DNA from: Bacteroidota bacterium
GTDB taxonomy: Bacteria; Bacteroidota; Bacteroidia; Chitinophagales; Chitinophagaceae
Length of the DNA: 64,000 bases
NCBI GenBank assembly: GCA_018266555.1
Contig: JAFEAF010000002.1
Coordinates: forward strand, 191,149 to 255,148
Reading direction: 5' to 3'
In this document: positions 53,038-62,890 of the stretch, piece after piece
Numbering within the stretch: the stretch's first letter is position 1
Layout of the letters: each line of letters starts with the position of its first letter
The notes under the pieces: generated by a model
What the model saw: the letters and a program-made list of their open reading frames with translations, nothing else
What the model was told of the DNA's origin: nothing
The model's database searches: none
Program-made: the position numbers and the translations under genes

Positions 53038-54852
53038 ATGCAAACATCAACTGAAAAAAAAGCAGTCTTAAAGGGCGGTGAGTGGCTGATCAGAGATTCT
53101 TCTCCGGATGATATTTTTATCCCTGAGGAATTTACGGAAGAACAAAAAATGATCCGGGATATGTGTAATCAGTTCCTGGATCAAGAAGTATATCCTATCC
53201 TGGATAGAATTGATAACCTCGAACCGGGATTAATGAAATCATTGGTTCAAAAAGCGGGTGAACAGGGATTACTGGCTGTTTCTTTTCCTGAAGAATATGG
53301 CGGTTTGGGAAAAGACTTTGTTACTTCTACTATCGTCAATGAATATCTTGGCGCCGGCCATTCTTTTTCGGTGGCCATTGCTGCACATACGGGCATTGGC
53401 ACTTTACCTATTTTATATTTTGGCACACCGGAACAAAAACAAAAATTTATACCTAAGCTCATCAGTGGAGAATGGGCAGGATCTTATGGACTTACCGAAC
53501 CTAATAGCGGCAGTGATGCATTGGGTGCAAAGTCAACTGCCAGATTGAGTGCTGACGGAAAGTATTATATTCTAAATGGACAAAAGTGCTGGATTACCAA
53601 TGGAGGATTTGCACAGGTATATACGGTGTTTGCACAAGTGGTAGGAGATAATCTGCCTGCCGGTAAGTCAGGATTCACAGCATTTATTTTAGAAAGAGGG
53701 ATGGAAGGGTTTACCCAGGGGCCGGAAGAACATAAAATGGGAATCAAAGGCTCTTCAACCGTGCAATTATATTTCCAGGATTGCAAGGTTCCGGTTGAAA
53801 ATTTATTGGGAGAAATCGGGCAGGGACATAAAATTGCATTTAATATTCTCAATATTGGCCGTTTGAAATTATGCGCTGCCGCTGTGGGTGGATCCAGAAG
53901 AGCCATTACAGATTCTGTACAATATGCAAAAACAAGAGAACAATTCAAACAGCCCATTGCCAACTTTGGTGCCATCAAACATAAACTGGCACAAATGGCT
54001 ATTGAAATTTTTGTTGGTGAATCTGCATTATATCGTACCGCTAAATGGATTGATGAAAAAGAAGAAGAGTTGGCTGCTGCAGGTAAACCTTATAATGAAT
54101 CGTTATTAGGTGCTGCGGAGGAATATGCCATTGAATGTGCCATTCTTAAAGTATTTGGTAGTGAAGCATTGGATTTTGTTGTAGATGAAGGAGTACAGAT
54201 ACACGGAGGCAATGGATTCAGTGCCGAATACAATATCTCCAGAGCATACCGTGATTCCCGGATCAACCGTATTTATGAAGGAACTAATGAAATCAATCGC
54301 TTGCTGACTTTGGATATGACATTAAAAAGAGCCATGAAAGGCCGATTGGACCTGATGGGACCGGCCATGGCGGTACAAAAAGAATTGATGAGCATTCCTG
54401 ATTTTGGCAATGAAGATGGAATGCCTTTTGCAAATGAAAAAAAGCTGATTGCAAATCTTAAAAAAGCAATATTGATGACAGCCGGTGCTGCAGTACAAAA
54501 ACTGATGATGAAAATTGATAGTGAACAGGAGGTGTTGATGAACATTGCTGATATGGCTATTGCAACCTTTACTGCGGAAAGTGTCCTGCTTCGGGTAATG
54601 AAAATGGTAACACAAAGAGGAGAGGCGGCATGCAATGATTACCTCGATATAATGAGAACCTTTTTGTATGATGCGGCCGATAAGGTGAATAAAGCCGGAA
54701 AGGATGCTGTTAATTCTTTTGCTGATGGTGATGAGCAACGAATGATTCTAATGGGGTTAAAACGATTTACCAGGGCAGAACCAGTCAACACAAAAGAATC
54801 AAGAAGAAGAATTGCCGATAAAATGATTGCTGAAGGAAAATATTGCTTTTAA
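53038..54852 (+). CDS. Acyl-CoA dehydrogenase
   Basis: 604 aa, the long form with an extra ~170-residue C-terminal helical domain. FAD/substrate motifs: Y-G-L-T-E-P-N-S-G-S-D near 150-160, W-I-T-N-G-G-F near 186, and R-I-Y-E-G-T-N-E-I-N near 412-421. R-E-Q-F-K-Q-P-I near 302 is a typical central motif. Oxidises acyl-CoA to enoyl-CoA in beta-oxidation or amino-acid catabolism. It carries an in-frame L-P-A-G-K-S-G insertion at about residue 207. Follows the MarR gene closely; its stop overlaps the convergent next gene by 4 bp. Confidence 0.92.
   Translation: MQTSTEKKAVLKGGEWLIRDSSPDDIFIPEEFTEEQKMIRDMCNQFLDQEVYPILDRIDNLEPGLMKSLVQKAGEQGLLAVSFPEEYGGLGKDFVTSTIVNEYLGAGHSFSVAIAAHTGIGTLPILYFGTPEQKQKFIPKLISGEWAGSYGLTEPNSGSDALGAKSTARLSADGKYYILNGQKCWITNGGFAQVYTVFAQVVGDNLPAGKSGFTAFILERGMEGFTQGPEEHKMGIKGSSTVQLYFQDCKVPVENLLGEIGQGHKIAFNILNIGRLKLCAAAVGGSRRAITDSVQYAKTREQFKQPIANFGAIKHKLAQMAIEIFVGESALYRTAKWIDEKEEELAAAGKPYNESLLGAAEEYAIECAILKVFGSEALDFVVDEGVQIHGGNGFSAEYNISRAYRDSRINRIYEGTNEINRLLTLDMTLKRAMKGRLDLMGPAMAVQKELMSIPDFGNEDGMPFANEKKLIANLKKAILMTAGAAVQKLMMKIDSEQEVLMNIADMAIATFTAESVLLRVMKMVTQRGEAACNDYLDIMRTFLYDAADKVNKAGKDAVNSFADGDEQRMILMGLKRFTRAEPVNTKESRRRIADKMIAEGKYCF
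53653..53672. repeat. In-frame palindromic element encoding L-P-A-G-K-S-G
   Basis: CTGCCTGCCGGTAAGTCAGG here closely matches the element at 11898-11918 read on its minus strand (two differences in 20). It sits in a surface loop between the V-F-A-Q-V-V-G-D strand and the F-T-A-F-I-L-E strand of the dehydrogenase, where relatives usually have only a short turn. Two unrelated proteins bearing the same extra peptide indicate a dispersed repeat. Confidence 0.65.
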
Positions 54853-55601
54853 TTCAAAAAATCATTTTTTATATGGGAAGGATCAAAAGACATCTTTCTC
54901 AGAGGCTGGGAATTATCATATATCATATTCAATTCTTTTCGGGTCTGTTTGATTTCCTCAAGCTTTTTGATCCTTTTGCTTTCGATAATAATACCCACGG
55001 AAAGAACTAAGGAAGAGAAGGTGGCTGCAATAAAATACATGGTAAATATATCAGCGACATCCTTTGAATTTATAATATAATAGAATATATAAATAAGCAT
55101 ATAGCAACTGTAAGCAAAAAGCAATGCTGTTGTCATCAAGGCCTTGCCAACTGCTTTTCCCTGTGTGATAGCGATTTTTATTTGACGCAGCGAGAACCAT
55201 GTGCTGAAAAATAAAAGTAAACTTAATCCCGGAGCCATCACAACAACCATAGCTTCTTTTTTATAACCCCAAATAACAATAGCAGCAATTTCAAATAACA
55301 AAAAGAATAAAACAGTGTACCGGATTCGTTTTGCAAATTGAACTGAGAAACTGAAATATCCAATGAAAATAAACATAAGCGGGAACTCAAGGAAGTTATT
55401 GGTTATACCAAAAATTTTTCTGAATTCAGGATTGACTGAAATATAATTTTCACTCATCAGGTTATACACTGAACTTAAAAGATAGAATACCCCCAAAGCA
55501 ATAAAATATCTTAAACGATATAGCCGGTATGCAAGTACAAGTACAACAGGCAACAGCAAAGCAACTGTGGAGATTATACCCATTATTTCTTTCCAATTCA
55601 T
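54849..55601 (-). CDS. Seven-helix membrane protein of unknown function
   Basis: 250 aa with seven hydrophobic segments spaced through residues ~5-205, then a charged C-terminal helix (E-S-K-R-I-K-K-L-E-E-I-K-Q-T-R-K-E-L). The layout recalls 7TM sensor modules of Bacteroidota but lacks an attached kinase or HTH domain. No motif allows a function. Convergent with the acyl-CoA dehydrogenase, overlapping by 4 bp. Confidence 0.72.
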   Translation of the reverse strand: MNWKEIMGIISTVALLLPVVLVLAYRLYRLRYFIALGVFYLLSSVYNLMSENYISVNPEFRKIFGITNNFLEFPLMFIFIGYFSFSVQFAKRIRYTVLFFLLFEIAAIVIWGYKKEAMVVVMAPGLSLLLFFSTWFSLRQIKIAITQGKAVGKALMTTALLFAYSCYMLIYIFYYIINSKDVADIFTMYFIAATFSSLVLSVGIIIESKRIKKLEEIKQTRKELNMIYDNSQPLRKMSFDPSHIKNDFLN

Positions 55602-55731
55602 GGGATCGGTTTTTCTTTTGGATAAGGATTGTGTTCTTCAATTTTACACATCAAACTCTACATATATATAAACGAAAATGGCAGGAGGATAGTGTTGTAA
55701 ATAAGGGTTTGCACTAAGATTCAGTAAAAGC

Positions 55732-56961
55732 ATGTTATCATTCCGTAATAATACGGAAACCTGGCTAAAGGGGTTTTTGTATTACCTTTCAGAAATGATA
55801 CGAACTTTTTTACTTTTTTCCGTTTTACAGTCATCGGTTACTATGGCGCAACTGAATTCAGAACCTATTATAGGAATAACAACCGGCCCTTTATCATTTC
55901 TTAAATATGGACTTGGCGAAGACCGCCTGGGTGGGGCAAAAATGACTTATCTCGACTCTAATATTATTATCAGGGTTGTGGACAGCGTAAAAAATGATTA
56001 TAAGATAGAATTGTCTAAAAACCATTTTGCCTATTTACCAAAAGAAAATTTTAAAAAAGATAGTTCTGTAAAATTTCATTCTTATTATCTCACAAATAGC
56101 TGGAGGGTGTATGGCGATGATAAATATGATTATGTCACTATTTCATTAGATGAACGGTTGCCATACAGGAGTATTCAACAGATTGACCCGGCAAGAATTG
56201 TTATAGATATTTTTGGAGTTACCAGTAATACCAACTGGATCACGCAACTCTCTACCGTAAAAGAAATAAAAAATACCTGGTATGAGCAAATTGAAGACGA
56301 TGTATTTCGGGTTTATATAGAATTAAAACATAATCAGCATTGGGGTTATTATATTTTTTACGATAATAAGAAACTGATTATTCGTGTCAAACGTCAGCCC
56401 CTGATTCCTGTATTAAGTAAATTAAAAGTAGCTGTTGATGCAGGTCATGGCGGAGAAAATATAGGCGCATCAGGTGTTTCGGGTAATATTGCTGAGAAAA
56501 ATTATACTTTGAAAATCGCTAAAGAACTGGAAAAGTCGTTAAAGAAAGAAAAGGCTCAGGTGTTTATGACAAGGGAAAAAGATACTACGCTGAGTATGAT
56601 TGAACGGACAGAAATGCTGCGGCAATGGGATCCGGATTTTTTGATTAGTATTCATCTCAATTCCGGTAATAATGATACCACCAGTGGGGTCAGTACTTAT
56701 TACCGTTATATTGGTTTTCGGCCATTGACACAATTTATCTTAAAAAGAATGAAGGAACTTGGACTAAAAGAATATGGTAATGTGGGCAGTTTCAATTTTT
56801 CATTGAGCGGACCTACAGAATATCCCAATTGCCTTGTGGAAGTGGCATTTCTCAGCAATCGTCAGGATGAAAAAAGAATTTTAAGCCCGGTATTTCAAAA
56901 AGCGGTTGCAGCAAAAATAGTTGCCGGAATAAAAGACTGGTTGAGATCATTGAAAAAATAA
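55732..56961 (+). CDS. N-acetylmuramoyl-L-alanine amidase (Amidase_3) with AMIN-like N-domain
   Basis: 409 aa. After a signal-like helix (M-I-R-T-F-L-L-F-S-V-L...M-A-Q; ATG 55795 is an equally good start) comes a beta-rich domain at ~60-215 that resembles AMIN (peptidoglycan targeting). The zinc amidase domain at ~225-405 has V-D-A-G-H-G-G near 235 (zinc His), E-K-N-Y-T-L near 250 (Glu), I-S-I-H-L-N-S near 303 and the catalytic Glu in V-E-V-A-F-L-S near 370. Cleaves the bond between muramic acid and the stem peptide, for daughter-cell separation. Convergent with pgl. Confidence 0.9.
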   Translation: MLSFRNNTETWLKGFLYYLSEMIRTFLLFSVLQSSVTMAQLNSEPIIGITTGPLSFLKYGLGEDRLGGAKMTYLDSNIIIRVVDSVKNDYKIELSKNHFAYLPKENFKKDSSVKFHSYYLTNSWRVYGDDKYDYVTISLDERLPYRSIQQIDPARIVIDIFGVTSNTNWITQLSTVKEIKNTWYEQIEDDVFRVYIELKHNQHWGYYIFYDNKKLIIRVKRQPLIPVLSKLKVAVDAGHGGENIGASGVSGNIAEKNYTLKIAKELEKSLKKEKAQVFMTREKDTTLSMIERTEMLRQWDPDFLISIHLNSGNNDTTSGVSTYYRYIGFRPLTQFILKRMKELGLKEYGNVGSFNFSLSGPTEYPNCLVEVAFLSNRQDEKRILSPVFQKAVAAKIVAGIKDWLRSLKK

Positions 56962-56964
56962 AAT

Positions 56965-57687
56965 TCACTTCAAATCCGCCGCCGCTTCTTTGTCCACCCA
57001 CCAATACAATTCATCATTGAATGGTTGAATGATTTGCGCCGGGTATAATCCAGGGTTATGTTCTTTGGTAAATACATTATAAAGAGCAGCCATTTTTCCC
57101 TGGCCGCTTACTAAAAATGCAATGTTGCCTGCTGCATTAACAACCGGGGCAGTTAATGTAATCCGGTTAATTTTTTCTTCTTTAAGGTAAAAGGCGTCTA
57201 CCCATTTTGTTTTTTCAAAAATAACCGGGTACCCTGGAAATAGTGAAAGGGTATGGGCATTATCTCCCAACCCCAACAATACGAGATCGAATGTATGATT
57301 GCCATCAGGAAAATAATGACGTAATATTTTCTCATATTCAAGTGCTGAAATCTCCGGCGCCACATCGGTACGTATGAGATGAATATGATCTTTTTTAACC
57401 GGAACAATATTTAATAATGTGTCAAAAATCATCCTGCCATTATTCCGTTCATTTGAATATGGGACAAATCTCTCATCGCCTAAAAAGCAATGCACCTTGC
57501 CCCATTCTATTTTATTCCGGTATTCAACTGACGCTAAAATTTGATATAATTTTTGGGGAGTAGAACCACCGGAAAAGGCGATGGTAAAACGATTTTTTGT
57601 TTTTAAAATGATTTCAATGTACTGAACCATCCAGCCGGCAAGTTGCCTGCTGAGGTCATTGATATCATTTGTAATTTTTACATGCAT
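56965..57687 (-). CDS. pgl: 6-phosphogluconolactonase
   Basis: 240 aa of the SugarP isomerase-like DevB/Pgl family. F-S-G-G-S-T-P near 39-45 binds phosphate, C-F-L-G-D-E-R near 73-79 carries the catalytic region, and L-L-G-L-G-D-N-A-H-T-L-S-L-F near 140 is the second signature (usually G-x-D-G-H-x-A). Hydrolyses 6-phosphogluconolactone in the second step of the oxidative pentose phosphate path. 8 bp after zwf in transcription. Confidence 0.9.
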   Translation of the reverse strand: MHVKITNDINDLSRQLAGWMVQYIEIILKTKNRFTIAFSGGSTPQKLYQILASVEYRNKIEWGKVHCFLGDERFVPYSNERNNGRMIFDTLLNIVPVKKDHIHLIRTDVAPEISALEYEKILRHYFPDGNHTFDLVLLGLGDNAHTLSLFPGYPVIFEKTKWVDAFYLKEEKINRITLTAPVVNAAGNIAFLVSGQGKMAALYNVFTKEHNPGLYPAQIIQPFNDELYWWVDKEAAADLK

Positions 57688-57695
57688 TCCAAAAA

Positions 57696-59213
57696 TTATT
57701 CTTTAGTTTTTGCTGGCACCACAGCCCAATGATGGCCATCTCTAGCAATTAATTCTTCTGAATCTTCCGGTCCCCAGCTGCCGGGTGTATAATTTGGGAA
57801 ATCAACAGGGGGGCGCTTTAGCCATGTTTGCATAATAGGTTCAATAATTGCCCAGGCAGCTTCTACCTGGTCGGCACGCATGAACAAAGTCTGATTTCCG
57901 GAAATAACATCTTCCAATAAAGTTTCGTATGCTTCAGGTTCTCTTCCATCATACGCTTCAGCATAACTGAAAATCATATTTACAGGGTTCAAAACCATTT
58001 CCTGTCCGGGTTGTTTTGCCTGGAAGCGGATCCGGATATCCATTTCCGGCTGAATGCTGATGGTTAGCCGATTGGGTCGCCATGTTTCAGCTGCTTCTTT
58101 TGGAAATGAGTAACACGGTGCATCTTTAAATTCAATTGTGATTAATGTGGTTTTTTCATGGAGAAATTTTCCGGTGCGTATATAAAACGGAACATTGCGC
58201 CAGCGCCAGTTGTCAATAAAAAATTTTGCAGCAACAAATGTTTCTACCGGGGATTGGGGGTTCACATCTTTTTCCTGCCGGTAAGCCTGCACTTGTTTTC
58301 CATTCATCCATCCTGCAGCATATTGACCTCTCACCGCATGTGCATGTACTTCTTCGGGGTCCAGTTTTCGAATGGCATGCAACACATCTACTTTTTTATT
58401 CCGTATTTCATTAGCATCAAAAGATACAGGTGGCTCCATTGCTATCATGCAAATTAATTGCAGGATATGATTTTGCACCATATCCCTCAATGCTCCTGCC
58501 TGCTCATAATATCCGCCCCGGTTTTCTACACCAACTGTTTCAGCTGCCGTTATCTGTATATGATCTATATAATTATTATTCCAGATCGGTTCGAATAAAG
58601 CATTGGCAAAACGAAATGCCAGAATATTCTGAACTGTTTCTTTTCCTAAATAGTGATCAATTCGGAATATCTGCTCTTCATCAAACATGCTGCGGAGCAG
58701 TTGATTCAATTCATGTGCACTTTGCAAATCATGTCCGAAAGGTTTTTCAAATACCAGGCGGGTGCGGACGGGGTCTTCACAAAGTTTTTGTTCATATAAT
58801 TTTTGTGCCAGCACCTGTGCCAGCTGTGGCGCCACTGCGAGGTAAAATATTGTAACAGGAGGCTCGCCCCAGTCTTTTGTTTTGTTTTTAATGTCTTCAA
58901 AAATATTCTGGTAGCTGCTATCATCCCGCAGGTCAGTCAGGTGATAAAATATATTGGATGAAAATACCTGCCATTTTCCATCCAGTTCATCTTTTCTTCC
59001 TGAAAAACTTTGAACACCTTCAAATAATTTTTTACGATAATCTTCATCTGAATCGAAAGGGGTACGGCCGGCACCGATAATTACAAATTTATCAGGCAGG
59101 TAATTATCAAGAAATAAATTGTAAAGTGCAGGCACCAGTTTCCGGTTTGTCAGGTCTCCGCTTCCACCAAAAATGAACAGGATCGTCGGTGGCAATTTTT
59201 TTTGTCCTTCCAT
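57696..59213 (-). CDS. zwf: Glucose-6-phosphate 1-dehydrogenase
   Basis: 505 aa. NADP fold F-G-G-S-G-D-L-T-N-R-K near 14-24, substrate-binding signature R-I-D-H-Y-L-G-K-E near 180-188 with catalytic His, and V-G-V-E-N-R-G-G-Y-Y near 230. Length is normal for the family. Oxidises glucose-6-phosphate with NADP reduction, entering the oxidative pentose phosphate path. Middle gene of the operon gnd-zwf-pgl; 45 bp after gnd. Confidence 0.95.
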   Translation of the reverse strand: MEGQKKLPPTILFIFGGSGDLTNRKLVPALYNLFLDNYLPDKFVIIGAGRTPFDSDEDYRKKLFEGVQSFSGRKDELDGKWQVFSSNIFYHLTDLRDDSSYQNIFEDIKNKTKDWGEPPVTIFYLAVAPQLAQVLAQKLYEQKLCEDPVRTRLVFEKPFGHDLQSAHELNQLLRSMFDEEQIFRIDHYLGKETVQNILAFRFANALFEPIWNNNYIDHIQITAAETVGVENRGGYYEQAGALRDMVQNHILQLICMIAMEPPVSFDANEIRNKKVDVLHAIRKLDPEEVHAHAVRGQYAAGWMNGKQVQAYRQEKDVNPQSPVETFVAAKFFIDNWRWRNVPFYIRTGKFLHEKTTLITIEFKDAPCYSFPKEAAETWRPNRLTISIQPEMDIRIRFQAKQPGQEMVLNPVNMIFSYAEAYDGREPEAYETLLEDVISGNQTLFMRADQVEAAWAIIEPIMQTWLKRPPVDFPNYTPGSWGPEDSEELIARDGHHWAVVPAKTKE

Positions 59214-59258
59214 ATTGATTCGTTTTGTTTCAGCTGTTTTGATGAATGGTTTTTTAGT

Positions 59259-60668
59259 TTACCATTCTGTATGAAAATTCCCTTCTTGATCAATCCGCTG
59301 GTAAGTATGCGCTCCAAAATAATCCCGTTGTGCCTGAATAAGATTGGTTGGAAGATTTTCACTGCAATAGGCATCGAAATAAGATAATGCACTGGCCAAT
59401 CCAGCGGCTGGTATTCTGCTAGCAGTACTCAATGAAACTATTTTTCTTAACGCAGGAATTTTCTTTTTAATAAGGGATGCTACTTTTTTATTTAATAAAA
59501 TATTGGGTAACTGTGAATTTTTTTTGAACGCAGTTGTAAACATCTCCAATAATGAAGAGCGGATAATACATCCGCCCCGCCAGATGCGAACTACATCTTT
59601 CAGGGAAATATCCATATTCAATTCTGAAGATGCTTTGTGAAGCATGGCTAATCCCTGGGCATAACAAAGTATAGTGGCTGCATAAAGACCATCATGTAAT
59701 TGCTGAAGTATCTTTTCTTTATTTTTTGTTATAGGTTTAATCTTCGGATTATACAAGGTACTTGCATTAACTCTTTCATCTTTATAAACAGAAATATCCC
59801 TCATGGCTACCGCCATATCAATGGTTGGAACCGGTACCGGTAAATTCATTGCATCCTGCGAAGTCCACTTACCTGTTCCTTTTGAACCTGCTTTATCAAG
59901 TATCATATCTACCAGGCGCTTATTGCTTTGATCATCTTTTTTAAGAAAAATACCGGAAGTGATTTCTAAAAGAAATGAATTCATTTCACCTTCATTCCAT
60001 TTTTTAAAAACTTCATGCAGTTCATCATTATTTAAACCCATGCTTCTTTTTAATACATCATATACCTCACTGATGAGTTGCATGATAGCGTATTCAATTC
60101 CATTATGCACCATTTTTACATAATGACCTGCTGCATTTTTTCCCATGTATGCCACGCAGGGTTCATTATTTACCTTAGCGGAAATAGCTTCCAAAATTTG
60201 TTTTAATTCTTTCCAGGCTTCTACATCACCGCCGGGCATAATGCTGGGGCCGGTTCTGGCACCATGTTCTCCACCGCTTACCCCCATGCCAACAAAATGA
60301 ATTTTTTTATCTTCTAAAAATTTTATCCTGTTTAGTGTATCTGTATAATGAGAATTGCCACCGTCAATGATAATATCGTTTTCTTCTACCAATGGTAACA
60401 GATCGTTGATAACATAATCTACAATTGGCCCTGCGGGAACGAGCATCATTATTTTGCGGGGACGTTTTAACTGCTTTACCATTTCAGATAAAGTACTTAC
60501 ACCTTTTACTGTTGTTCCGGGAGAGGCAAATGATTCAAGACTGGTGGCTTTTGACAGATCTTTGTCAAACCCGATAACGCTAAAACCATGGTCGGCCATA
60601 TTCAATAATAAATTGCGGCCCATTACGCCGAGCCCTATCATTCCGAAATCAAATGAAGATGTTTCCAC
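59259..60668 (-). CDS. gnd: 6-phosphogluconate dehydrogenase, decarboxylating
   Basis: 469 aa. N-terminal NADP fold I-G-L-G-V-M-G-R-N near 11-19, G-V-S-G-G-E-H-G-A-R near 128-137, catalytic Lys in H-Y-V-K-M-V-H-N-G-I-E near 181-191, and the C-terminal swap tail F-G-A-H-T-Y-Q-R near 450. Produces ribulose-5-phosphate, CO2 and NADPH, completing the pathway begun by the two downstream genes. First gene of the operon. Confidence 0.95.
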   Translation of the reverse strand: METSSFDFGMIGLGVMGRNLLLNMADHGFSVIGFDKDLSKATSLESFASPGTTVKGVSTLSEMVKQLKRPRKIMMLVPAGPIVDYVINDLLPLVEENDIIIDGGNSHYTDTLNRIKFLEDKKIHFVGMGVSGGEHGARTGPSIMPGGDVEAWKELKQILEAISAKVNNEPCVAYMGKNAAGHYVKMVHNGIEYAIMQLISEVYDVLKRSMGLNNDELHEVFKKWNEGEMNSFLLEITSGIFLKKDDQSNKRLVDMILDKAGSKGTGKWTSQDAMNLPVPVPTIDMAVAMRDISVYKDERVNASTLYNPKIKPITKNKEKILQQLHDGLYAATILCYAQGLAMLHKASSELNMDISLKDVVRIWRGGCIIRSSLLEMFTTAFKKNSQLPNILLNKKVASLIKKKIPALRKIVSLSTASRIPAAGLASALSYFDAYCSENLPTNLIQAQRDYFGAHTYQRIDQEGNFHTEW

Positions 60669-60733
60669 GTACTATAGATTTTTAGTGCAAGTTATTAATA
60701 TATGTATTAAGCAAAACCATCTTAACAATGGCA

Positions 60734-62890
60734 TTACTTAATCCATCTTTCAAAAAATTCATAAGTTCTCAGCATCTGATCAATCCGCTGACGGTTGTTT
60801 CCGCTTCTTGTAATTTCATGCGTAGCTCCCGGGTGCCGTACAAACTCAACGGGCCTTCCTAATACTTTCAGGCTTCGAAACATCATTTCATCTTCTATAA
60901 ATCCGGTACGACGATCATTTGCTCCATGAAACATGATATATGGCGTTGTGATATTTTGTACATAACTGATCGGCGATTCTCTTTGTAAAATTGCTTTGGT
61001 GGCAGGCTCCCAGGGATAACCACCGAAATAATTCGGAACTAATCTCCATGCATTACCCTCTCCAAAAAATGTAGCGAGATCATATACGCCACGCTGCGAA
61101 CAGGCTGCTTTGAAGCGATGATCATGCCCGATGATCCATGCTACCAGGTAGCCGGCATAAGAACCACCCGTCACCATCAATCTTGAAGTATCTGCCCAGC
61201 TTTCGGCTGCAACAGTTTTATCAAGAGCAGTCAGCACATCACTTGCGGGGCCGGTACCCCAGTCATTAATATTTGAGCGTAAAAAATCAATACCAGAACC
61301 ACCGCTTCCCCTGGGATTACAATACACCACTCCGTATCCTTTGCTGCAAAAAAACTGGTATTCATGCCACATGCTTGCTTCACCCGGTCCCCACATGGCT
61401 GAAGGGCCGCCATGTATTTCTAATAATAAAGGATATTTTTTTCCTGGTTCATAATTGGTTGGCTTCATTACCCAATATTCTATTGTTTCACCCTTGTTGT
61501 TGGTAAATGTTCTTTTATCAGGAAAAGATATTTTTTTCTGTGCTAACCAATCTGTATTGAAGCTGCTGATGCGAAGCGGATTTTTTCCAGTGGCATCTGC
61601 CAAATATAATTCTGACGGATCGGCTACTTCTGTTTTTGAAAATAATAATTTATCACCGGCGAGGTCAAAACTTCCAATGCCGGTGTTGTAATCGCTCAGT
61701 GGCTCTACTTTTTTTGTTTTAATTTCAGCCCGGTATACCGGTGCACCACCATTACTTTGTGCTGAAAAATAGATATATTTTTCATCCTTGCTCCATACAA
61801 AATTTCCTTTGCTGCGATCAAACGGGATAGTGATTATATCTTTTGCAGTACCATTCAGTGGCATCACAGCCAACGTCGGTATGCTTACAAAAGAAGTGTT
61901 GCCATATTGAAAGGCAAGCCATTTTCCCGAAGGGGAAACAGAGGGAGAATTATAATTTTTTTCTTTTTCGCCTATAAGTTGATGAAAATTGCCTCCATCA
62001 GTATTTACAATAAAGATTTCACCTTCTAATACACGATCCGGATGTATTGCCGGGTTTACACTTCCCGACATGACGATTTGTTTTCCATCCGGGGTAAATG
62101 AAGCCTGCCCGAAGCGATAAAATATTTTAGTAATTAAAACGGGTTTCAAAGGAGTATTTACATTGATGAGGAAAAACTGGGTAAAGCTCATTTCGGGATC
62201 TACATCCATTTCATTCTGAAAATTAAGTTTATCAATGACCTGGGCTTTTTTGTCGTTTGCATTGTTTTCGAGATAGGCCCTGATGGACTCCATGTTTCCA
62301 TCGGGATCTGGCTTGGCTGAATTCATTTTCAGATTTTCATTATGATTAAAACCGGGTTTTTCAAAAGGCCATTGAGGGAATTCTTTATCAGGGTTTAACG
62401 TAGAATCCTTCAGTATGTCTTTTAAATTTATATTGGATGAAAAAAGGATCTGCTTTCCATCGGGGCTCCATTTAGGACCGGAGGCACCATATTTGAAATG
62501 GGTTAATTGCATGGCCTCACCGCCGTCAAGCGGTAATAAGAAAATTTGCGGCTTACCATCAACAGCACGAACAAATGCCAGTTGTTTTCCATCGGGGCTC
62601 CATGCAGGTTGTGAAGAATTTTCCTTAAAGGTCAATTGCCGGGGAGATGAATGGCCATCTGTTGACACCATCCAAATCTGGGTTTCGTAATTATATTCCC
62701 ATTTTTTGTCTGCTTCCGGTTCGATAGTTGTAAGTGTAAAAGCAGCTTTATTGCCATCATCGCTGAAGTTGGCGCTACCGACAGTTTTAATCTTCAACAT
62801 ATCAGTAACCATCACAGGTTCTTTACCATATTGGGCTAAAGAAGCTAATGTGATAAATGTGAGTAGAATGACAAATACGATTTTTCTCAT
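60734..62890 (-). CDS. S9 family prolyl oligopeptidase-type peptidase, exported
   Basis: 718 aa. Signal peptide (M-R-K-I-V-F-V-I-L-L-T-F-I-T-L-A-S-L-A-Q), then a beta-propeller with TolB-like repeats (Q-P-A-W-S-P-D-G-K-Q-L, G-P-K-W-S-P-D-G-K-Q-I). The C-terminal alpha/beta hydrolase domain starts near 475 with the nucleophile Ser in G-G-S-Y-A-G-Y near 575, Asp in H-G-A-N-D-R-R near 660 and His in P-G-A-T-H-E near 692. Cleaves short peptides, often after Pro or with dipeptidyl specificity. Upstream of gnd but 65 bp apart. Confidence 0.92.
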   Translation of the reverse strand: MRKIVFVILLTFITLASLAQYGKEPVMVTDMLKIKTVGSANFSDDGNKAAFTLTTIEPEADKKWEYNYETQIWMVSTDGHSSPRQLTFKENSSQPAWSPDGKQLAFVRAVDGKPQIFLLPLDGGEAMQLTHFKYGASGPKWSPDGKQILFSSNINLKDILKDSTLNPDKEFPQWPFEKPGFNHNENLKMNSAKPDPDGNMESIRAYLENNANDKKAQVIDKLNFQNEMDVDPEMSFTQFFLINVNTPLKPVLITKIFYRFGQASFTPDGKQIVMSGSVNPAIHPDRVLEGEIFIVNTDGGNFHQLIGEKEKNYNSPSVSPSGKWLAFQYGNTSFVSIPTLAVMPLNGTAKDIITIPFDRSKGNFVWSKDEKYIYFSAQSNGGAPVYRAEIKTKKVEPLSDYNTGIGSFDLAGDKLLFSKTEVADPSELYLADATGKNPLRISSFNTDWLAQKKISFPDKRTFTNNKGETIEYWVMKPTNYEPGKKYPLLLEIHGGPSAMWGPGEASMWHEYQFFCSKGYGVVYCNPRGSGGSGIDFLRSNINDWGTGPASDVLTALDKTVAAESWADTSRLMVTGGSYAGYLVAWIIGHDHRFKAACSQRGVYDLATFFGEGNAWRLVPNYFGGYPWEPATKAILQRESPISYVQNITTPYIMFHGANDRRTGFIEDEMMFRSLKVLGRPVEFVRHPGATHEITRSGNNRQRIDQMLRTYEFFERWIK